Origin: an uncultured bacterium
GTDB taxonomy: Bacteria; Bacteroidota; Bacteroidia; Bacteroidales; Bacteroidaceae
Direction of reading: 5' to 3'
Length of the DNA stretch: 54,427 nt
NCBI GenBank assembly: GCA_905216025.1
Contig: CAJMSE010000022.1
Location: 1 to 54,427 of the forward strand
The notes below the pieces were generated by a model. It made no database searches. It saw only the letters and a list, made by a program, of their open reading frames with translations, and was not told where the DNA came from. The translations under genes and the position numbers were made by a program. Below, in pieces: positions 49,293 through 54,427 of this stretch (position 1 is the stretch's first letter; the number at the start of each line of letters is the position of its first letter).

Positions 49293-50399
49293 ATGAGAAC
49301 ATTCATCAATGTAGAAGACATCGGCGACCTGAACGTAGCGCTCGCCGAAGCACAGGAGATAAAGAACGACCGTTTCAAATATCAGCATCTCGGCAAGAAC
49401 AAGACGTTGCTGATGATATTTTTCAACAACTCGCTGCGTACGCGGCTGAGCACGCAGAAGGCGGCGCTGAACCTCGGCATGAACGTTATCGTGCTCGACG
49501 TGAATGCCGGCGCATGGAAACTGGAGACCGAACGCGGCGTGATAATGGACGGAGACAAGAGCGAACACCTGCTCGAGGCCATCCCCGTGATGGCGAGCTA
49601 CTGTGACATCATCGGCGTGCGCTCATTCGCCGGCCTCACCGACCGTGAATACGACTATGCCGAGACCGTGCTCCACCAGTTCATCCGCTACAGCGGCAAG
49701 CCCGTATTTGCCATGGAGACGGCCACGGTGCACCCGCTTCAGGCTTTCGCCGACCTCATCACTATAAATGAAGAATGTAGAATGAGGAATGAAGAATCGG
49801 GGAATGAAGAACGAAGAGTGAAGAATGAAGAATCTGCTGCCGCAGTGAAGGGGAAGCCTGACGCGATTGACACCAATGCCACCGCGGCAGCATATTCTTC
49901 ATTCTTCACTCTTCATTCTTCATTAAAACCCCGTCCCAAGGTCGTTCTCACGTGGGCGCCTCATTGCCGCGCCTTGCCGCAGGCTGTGCCTAATTCGTTC
50001 GCGCAGTGGATGAACGCTGCCGACGTTGATTTCGTCATCACACATCCCGAAGGTTACGAGCTCGACCCGAGGTTCGTTGGCGGTGCCCGTGTGGAGTACG
50101 ATCAGATGAAAGCGCTGGAGGGAGCCGACTTCGTGTATGCCAAGAACTGGAGTTGTCCCGGCGTCACCAATCCCGCCGACTATGGCAAGATTCTCTCTAA
50201 AGACATGAGTTGGACCATCGACGCAGCCCACATGGCCGTCACGGACAACGGAAAGTTCATGCACTGCCTGCCGGTGCGCCGGGGACTCATCGTCACCGAC
50301 GACGTGATAGAAGGCCCCAACTCGCTCGTCATCCCCGAGGCAGCCAACCGCGAGATTTCTTGCTCGGTGGTGTTGAAGCGGATGCTGGAGAGTCTCTGA
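49293..50399 (+). CDS. argF': N-acylornithine carbamoyltransferase with insert
   Basis: Carbamoylates N-succinyl- or N-acetyl-ornithine in the arginine pathway used by Bacteroidetes and Xanthomonads. The carbamoyl-phosphate motif SLRTR (47-51) and HCLPVRRG near the C-terminus are intact, and homology runs through LETERGVIMDGDKSEHLLEA. The protein has 368 residues; relatives I recall have about 318. The excess is residues about 159-212, between FADLITI and RPKVVLTWAPH, encoded by a family G palindrome. The residue aligned with Pro90 of the B. fragilis enzyme (by memory) is Ser90, so acyl specificity is open. It follows proA across a family F repeat. Confidence 0.93.
   Translation: MRTFINVEDIGDLNVALAEAQEIKNDRFKYQHLGKNKTLLMIFFNNSLRTRLSTQKAALNLGMNVIVLDVNAGAWKLETERGVIMDGDKSEHLLEAIPVMASYCDIIGVRSFAGLTDREYDYAETVLHQFIRYSGKPVFAMETATVHPLQAFADLITINEECRMRNEESGNEERRVKNEESAAAVKGKPDAIDTNATAAAYSSFFTLHSSLKPRPKVVLTWAPHCRALPQAVPNSFAQWMNAADVDFVITHPEGYELDPRFVGGARVEYDQMKALEGADFVYAKNWSCPGVTNPADYGKILSKDMSWTIDAAHMAVTDNGKFMHCLPVRRGLIVTDDVIEGPNSLVIPEAANREISCSVVLKRMLESL
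49767..49924. repeat. Family G element inside argF'
   Basis: The left arm has several AATGAAGAA-type units (49767-49833); the core is CTGCCGCAGTG ... CACCGCGGCAG (49835-49890); the right arm TTCTTCATTCTTCACTCTTC ends at 49924. It is open in one frame and matches the copy at 41909 in core sequence, frame and orientation. Confidence 0.92.
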
Positions 50400-50424
50400 G
50401 CCTGACGCTGGTTTTATATAAGGG

Positions 50425-50474
50425 CACTGGATAAGACCGTATTTTGCCGGAAAATCGTCTTATTCAGTGTCTTT
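50425..50474 (+). terminator. argF' terminator
   Basis: 13-bp stem CACTGGATAAGAC (50425-50437) with GTCTTATTCAGTG (50457-50469), then TCTTTTG. Confidence 0.8.
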
Positions 50475-50597
50475 TGCTGTTTAAATGGCGCTAATCTGTG
50501 GATGAATGGTCTGACAAGAGCATTGCTGATGATGCCATGTGATATCAATGTATAATATTATTTGACGTGGATTGTCGCTTTTTTAAATATTTTAAAC
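50475..50597. other. Intergenic, nothing recognised
   Basis: AT-rich sequence between the argF' terminator and the -7 box of the next gene. No gene, dyad or -33 element was seen. Confidence 0.4.
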
Positions 50598-50605
50598 TAA
50601 CTTTG
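50598..50605 (+). promoter_or_regulatory. Predicted -7 box of the lipoprotein gene
   Basis: TAACTTTG matches TAnnTTTG, about 73 nt before the ATG at 50679, giving a longer leader than most genes here. Confidence 0.55.
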
Positions 50606-50678
50606 CGCTCGTTAAGATGCTATGTGTCTTGCGCATTTAATATTTGAAAATTAATTATTTAACTAACGCAAATCTTAT

Positions 50679-52469
50679 ATGAGAATAAAGATTCCCAATG
50701 CGAAGTGGATTGTGCCGGTGACGGCGGTAGGATTGCTGTCTGTTACAGGTTGTGCCGACGACAAGTATGACATCAACGATGTAGACCTCACCATCGGCAT
50801 CGGAAGTGGAGAACTTGAGCTGCCAGGCAGTTCGACGACGGATATAATGCTGTCGGAGATTCTTGATATAGACGATTCTGAGTGTGTAGACACGGTTGAA
50901 GGCGGAGACTACATGTTTACGCAGAAAGGTGCGGATGTGGACCCGGTGCATCCCGAGATTGACAAGATTGTGATAACGGAGGAAAGTCACATTGACCGTA
51001 ATGTGCATTTCGACATGTCTTCTGTAATCGGAGGCGCACTCAATTCGAGACGGAGGGTGGTGTTGAATACTCCGATAACGGCTCAGGACGATATCCGCAT
51101 GTTTGAATATAGCGGTGAACGTCCTGACGGACTTGTCGAGCTGCATTCTGCCTTGGTGGAGGAGAACTTCTCTCTGGCAATCAAGTTCTCGCAGACGCTC
51201 AGCAATCATGTACCGACACTAAAGGAATTATCAGTCCGGTTCCCGGGTTATATGGTCCTTGACGGTGTCGTTGTCTATGGCGGTGCCGTGCTGAAGCAGA
51301 ATGGATCGATATTGGAACTTGATAATGTGAACACGGGTTCCGAACTCGTTATAAGAGGACGTGTAAAGAGCCTTGACTTCAAGTCGACGGATACGGAATT
51401 AGGAAAGCTTGTTTTCGGAACAGAGACGGTGAAGCTCGACGGAAGGATTCATGTGAAGGCGTCGTTTGACGAGCTGGAAGGCACAGTGTCTCCTTCGGAT
51501 AAAGACGAGTTCTATATAAGCAGTGAAATGGATCTCGGTACGTTCACGGTGACTTCTGCAACGGGAAAGTTTGACCCGGACATCGATTTGAGCGACCTCG
51601 GTGATGCTGAGATAACTGGAGTGCCGTCGTTCCTCACCGATGGTGATGTGGTGGTGGATCTCGACAATCCCCATATCCTGATATCACTCGACAGCGACCT
51701 CGATATCGGCGGAACCATTACGGGTACGCTCGAGTCGTATAAAGATGGAGGACGAATCGCACAGGTGAAAGTGCCTGAGATGACAATCAAGGCAAATGAT
51801 GTTACAAAGATTTGCGTGTGCCGCGTAAATAAGGATATCCCTGCAGGATATACAGCAGTGGTCGTTCCTACATTGTCTGATCTGATAAAGACCATACCGG
51901 ATAAGATAACGTTCTCGGCTGATGCGCATGCTGACAAGAACACTGTCGCGACGTTCAAGCTCGGACATACGTATACCATGCAGCCTGCTTACCGCATCGA
52001 GGCTCCGCTGGCTTTCGGCGCTGATGCTTGTATCATCTATACAGACAGTATTGAGGATATGAACGAGGACCTGCAGGACTTTGACCTCAGCAATGATGCC
52101 CGTCTCGAAATCACCGCAAATATAGAAAACCGCGTGCCGGCATATCTTCAGCTCTCGGCTGTGGCCGTGGGTGTAGACGGCAACGTGCTCGGCGATGATG
52201 AGATAAATATCGATTGTAAGGATGCTGTAGTGCTGGCCTCGGGCAACGGTTCAGATACGGAGACCACACCTGTCAGGATTATTGTCAACCAAAAGAAAAC
52301 CGGTTCATTGGGAAAGCTCGACAAGATACGGTTTACCGTCAAGGCAACGGCTAAGATGGATGGTAATCCTACGGTCACTGGCGTACCGCTCAATGCAAGG
52401 AAGCATCTCATCCGTGCCACGGATGTCAAGATAAAGCTTATAGGCAAGGTGACTGCGGATCTGAACTAA
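50679..52469 (+). CDS. Large secreted lipoprotein, unknown function
   Basis: A 596-residue lipoprotein with signal MRIKIPNAKWIVPVTAVGLL and lipobox VTGC-ADD (Cys about 26). The mature part is almost entirely beta-rich, with repeated short modules such as DRNVHFDMSSVIGG, GTETVKLDGRIHVKASFDE, SSEMDLGTFTVTSATGKFD, and a C-terminal beta domain ending DVKIKLIGKVTADL. I recognise no catalytic or binding motif. The next gene, 28 nt downstream, encodes a DUF5723-like outer-membrane protein. The two are likely one operon and may form a surface complex. Confidence 0.75.
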   Translation: MRIKIPNAKWIVPVTAVGLLSVTGCADDKYDINDVDLTIGIGSGELELPGSSTTDIMLSEILDIDDSECVDTVEGGDYMFTQKGADVDPVHPEIDKIVITEESHIDRNVHFDMSSVIGGALNSRRRVVLNTPITAQDDIRMFEYSGERPDGLVELHSALVEENFSLAIKFSQTLSNHVPTLKELSVRFPGYMVLDGVVVYGGAVLKQNGSILELDNVNTGSELVIRGRVKSLDFKSTDTELGKLVFGTETVKLDGRIHVKASFDELEGTVSPSDKDEFYISSEMDLGTFTVTSATGKFDPDIDLSDLGDAEITGVPSFLTDGDVVVDLDNPHILISLDSDLDIGGTITGTLESYKDGGRIAQVKVPEMTIKANDVTKICVCRVNKDIPAGYTAVVVPTLSDLIKTIPDKITFSADAHADKNTVATFKLGHTYTMQPAYRIEAPLAFGADACIIYTDSIEDMNEDLQDFDLSNDARLEITANIENRVPAYLQLSAVAVGVDGNVLGDDEINIDCKDAVVLASGNGSDTETTPVRIIVNQKKTGSLGKLDKIRFTVKATAKMDGNPTVTGVPLNARKHLIRATDVKIKLIGKVTADLN

Positions 52470-52497
52470 TTACACATTATTATATATAACAGCAACA

Positions 52498-53904
52498 ATG
52501 AAACAGATATATAGATATATTTTAGCCGCAACCATGGTCGCATCCGGCGGTCATGCCGTGGCTCAGACCCTTAACTCGGCGTATTTCACGGATGAGTATG
52601 CTATGCGCCATACCATGAATCCGGCATTCGGAAACGAAGACAACTATGTGTCCATTCCTGCGCTCGGTAATCTGAACGTCAAGATGCAGGGTAACTTCGG
52701 ATATCAGGACGTTATCTTCAGCAATCCGACACCGGGAGGAAAGTCTACGACAACCTTCATGCATCCGGATATATCGGTAAGCGAGGCTCTCGGAGGACTG
52801 AGCACGGGGAACAACCGCGTGCTTGCCGATGTGAATCTTACCATTCTTTCAGGCGGATTCAAGGCATGGGGCGGATACAATACTATAGAGATAAACTCAC
52901 GTACGGGCATTGGCATGTCGCTCCCGTATGGCTTGTTCGAATTTGCGAAGAACATAGGCAACAATAACTATGATATAGGCGATATCAATGTCAATGCACA
53001 GTCGTTTGCCGAACTTGCCCTCGGACATTCACGCCAGATTAACGACCGTCTGAGGGTGGGAGCGAAACTGAAGTTCCTCTTTGGTCTCGGACGTGCAGAC
53101 TTCAAGTTCAAGGACGTGAAGGCGGAGATGGCATCGAACGAAAAGTGGACCATCTCGGGACAAGCCACGGCAGATGTATCCGTGAAAGGCTTTACGTACA
53201 CATCTGAGAGGAAAGAGTATGAGAATGTATATCCCGGACATGAAGACTATGAGCATGTGACGGATGTAGATATTGACGGACCGGGACTTAACGGTTTCGG
53301 TATGGCCATCGATCTTGGAGGTATCTATAAGATAAACGACGACTGGACCGTCAATGCGGCATTGCTCGACCTCGGTTTTATCAGTTGGAGCAACAATGTG
53401 CGTGCAATGAATATCAACGATAAGTTTGAGTTTGACGGATTCCACGACGTAGCCGTGTCTTCAGAGAACGGTGATAAGCTCAGCACCCACGCCGACCGCT
53501 ATTCCGACCAAATCTCCGAGTTCGTAAACCTGCAGGATCAGGGCGATACGGGCGGGCGTACGACAGGAATCGGAGCGACACTTAATATCGGTGCAGAATA
53601 TACCCTGCCGGTATACCGTAAGATTAAGTTTGGTGCTCTCAGTACAACACGTATACGTGGTGCGTACTCATGGACCGAAGGGCGTATCAGTGCCAACTAT
53701 ACTCCGCTGAGCTGGCTTGACGGCGGCGTCACGTTCGCTGTGAACAGCTTTACAACGAGTATGGGATGGGTGCTCAATATACATCCGAAAGGATATAATT
53801 TCTTTATCGGCATGGACCACCTGCTTGGCAAGACGACAAGCAATGGAGCTATCCCACTCAGCTCAAATGCTAATGTAGCTTTGGGAATGAGCGTTACCTG
53901 GTAA
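52498..53904 (+). CDS. DUF5723-like outer-membrane protein
   Basis: A 468-residue protein with signal MKQIYRYILAATMVASGGHA. The conserved start of the mature part (TLNSAYFTDEYAMRHTMNPA, then FGNEDNYVSIPALGNLNVK) matches DUF5723/conserved Bacteroidales beta-barrel proteins. The C-terminal half alternates strands and ends NVALGMSVTW with a terminal Trp, an outer-membrane insertion signal. Acidic, hydrophilic loops (YENVYPGHEDYEHVTDVD) could bind calcium. It is co-transcribed with the upstream lipoprotein gene and has its own strong terminator. Confidence 0.8.
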   Translation: MKQIYRYILAATMVASGGHAVAQTLNSAYFTDEYAMRHTMNPAFGNEDNYVSIPALGNLNVKMQGNFGYQDVIFSNPTPGGKSTTTFMHPDISVSEALGGLSTGNNRVLADVNLTILSGGFKAWGGYNTIEINSRTGIGMSLPYGLFEFAKNIGNNNYDIGDINVNAQSFAELALGHSRQINDRLRVGAKLKFLFGLGRADFKFKDVKAEMASNEKWTISGQATADVSVKGFTYTSERKEYENVYPGHEDYEHVTDVDIDGPGLNGFGMAIDLGGIYKINDDWTVNAALLDLGFISWSNNVRAMNINDKFEFDGFHDVAVSSENGDKLSTHADRYSDQISEFVNLQDQGDTGGRTTGIGATLNIGAEYTLPVYRKIKFGALSTTRIRGAYSWTEGRISANYTPLSWLDGGVTFAVNSFTTSMGWVLNIHPKGYNFFIGMDHLLGKTTSNGAIPLSSNANVALGMSVTW

Positions 53905-53911
53905 ATATATG

Positions 53912-53945
53912 AAAATCCTGCACCCGCTTTCGGTGCAGGATTTTT
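53912..53945 (+). terminator. Terminator after the DUF5723-like gene
   Basis: AAAATCCTGCACC with GGTGCAGGATTTTT: a perfect 13-bp stem including the A/T flanks, loop CGCTTTC, usable in both directions. Confidence 0.92.
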
Positions 53946-54021
53946 ACGTTCATATAGTAGTCCTTTATCTCTTGAGTGTAGAGTTATTTGGCTTGTGTTT
54001 CCGTCCTTCTTGTTTTCCGAT

Positions 54022-54197
54022 AGCTTTTAGCAACCGTTGGCTCAGCTCCCAAAAACACTTTTGCCATCTCTCAAAAACACTTTTGATAGCTGGCACAAAC
54101 GCATTTGAAAGCAGCCGTAATACATCAGAATGCACTCCGTTATACTATCAAAGCATCTCCGTTGCATCATCAAAGCATGCTCCTTGCATCATCAAAA
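54022..54197. repeat. Array D2: eight 22-bp units
   Basis: Units start at 54022, 54044, 54066, 54088, 54110, 54132, 54154 and 54176. Units 2-3 contain CAAAAACACTTTTG, and units 6-8 contain CTCCGTTGCATCATC-type sequence. It aligns in register with D1 at 18073. Confidence 0.85.
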
Positions 54198-54427
54198 CGA
54201 CCTTATTCCATCTTTTTGGGCTATCAATTCCCTTCCTTCCCATTTCTCTCCTCCCTCCCGTTATTTCCATTTTTCCCTCCTCATCACGCCCATTTCCTCC
54301 TCCTTTCCCTGTTTTCCCCACCGCTCCCATCTCCTCCCGTCGCTCCCATCATTCCCATTTCTCCCATGATTCTCCTTTCTCTTGCCTTTTCATCTTTTTC
54401 CCATAGGAATCCCTTTCCTTCCCCTAT
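54198..54427. other. Polypyrimidine tract
   Basis: About 200 bp of C/T-rich sequence with many TTCCC, CTCC and CCCATTT words directly after D2, to the end of the window. No credible gene is present; the ORF covering it (53909-54406) begins in the terminator and has repetitive Ser/Pro composition. A possible weak ~22-bp recurrence of CCCATTT is seen but is not convincing. Confidence 0.6.

Noticed and set aside
53909..54406. 165-codon ORF at the right edge
   Set aside because: It starts inside the terminator hairpin and runs through array D2 and the polypyrimidine tract, with repetitive Ser/Pro/Phe content. It has no promoter of its own.

Overview
The window is bacterial chromosome from the order Bacteroidales, most likely a GC-rich member of the Prevotellaceae. 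The evidence is a repeated -7 promoter box TAnnTTTG in front of many genes, two secreted proteins with type IX secretion style C-termini, an N-acyl-ornithine carbamoyltransferase (argF'), SusD/NigD-type lipoproteins, a DUF3244 protein, and the gene order argR-GNAT-argG-argC-argD-proC. No rRNA, tRNA, prophage or CRISPR array was found. Family assignments rest on reading the translations; no database search was possible.

Layout. 0.1-5.3 kb: housekeeping genes (pta, cdaA, folP, upp, murF). 5.7-11.3 kb: a lower-GC accessory block with small secreted proteins, a TPR/HTH regulator beside a DUF3244 gene, and a hipBA pair. 11.4-20 kb: PKD-domain secreted protein, O-methyltransferase, korAB split by a RAYT transposase gene, radC and a glycosyltransferase. 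20-26 kb: efp, rpmH, a PASTA protein, rluD, ddl, an acyltransferase and a NigD-like lipoprotein. 26-32 kb: the arginine/proline cluster under a predicted ArgR-controlled promoter with three ARG boxes. 32.5-40 kb: a 1597-residue secreted protein, a PAP2 phosphatase and an ECF sigma/anti-sigma pair. 40-50.4 kb: proB, acyl-CoA synthetase, XRE-cupin regulator, aldo/keto reductase, GH43 enzyme, proA and argF'. 50.6-54 kb: a lipoprotein and an outer-membrane protein.

The unusual aspect is the density and behaviour of short palindromic repeats between and inside these ordinary genes. At least six families are visible. Family A is a GTAG-footed REP that occurs alone and as inverted copies flanking the RAYT gene. 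Family B is the CTCCCCTTTGGGGAG hairpin next to many stop codons. Families C and D are arrays of degenerate dyads on an exact 22-bp period. Family F is the GAATTACGAATT element around proB, proA and argF'. Family G is a GAAGAATGAAGA-armed palindrome.

The best candidate for something undescribed is family G. Two copies sit inside argF' and the acyl-CoA synthetase gene in the same orientation and reading frame, and each adds about 45-50 residues with a nearly identical core peptide. The would-be in-frame stops in their arms have been altered. The 22-bp arrays are the second candidate: five arrays share the same period, and two of them (D1, D2) align unit by unit although they lie 36 kb apart.
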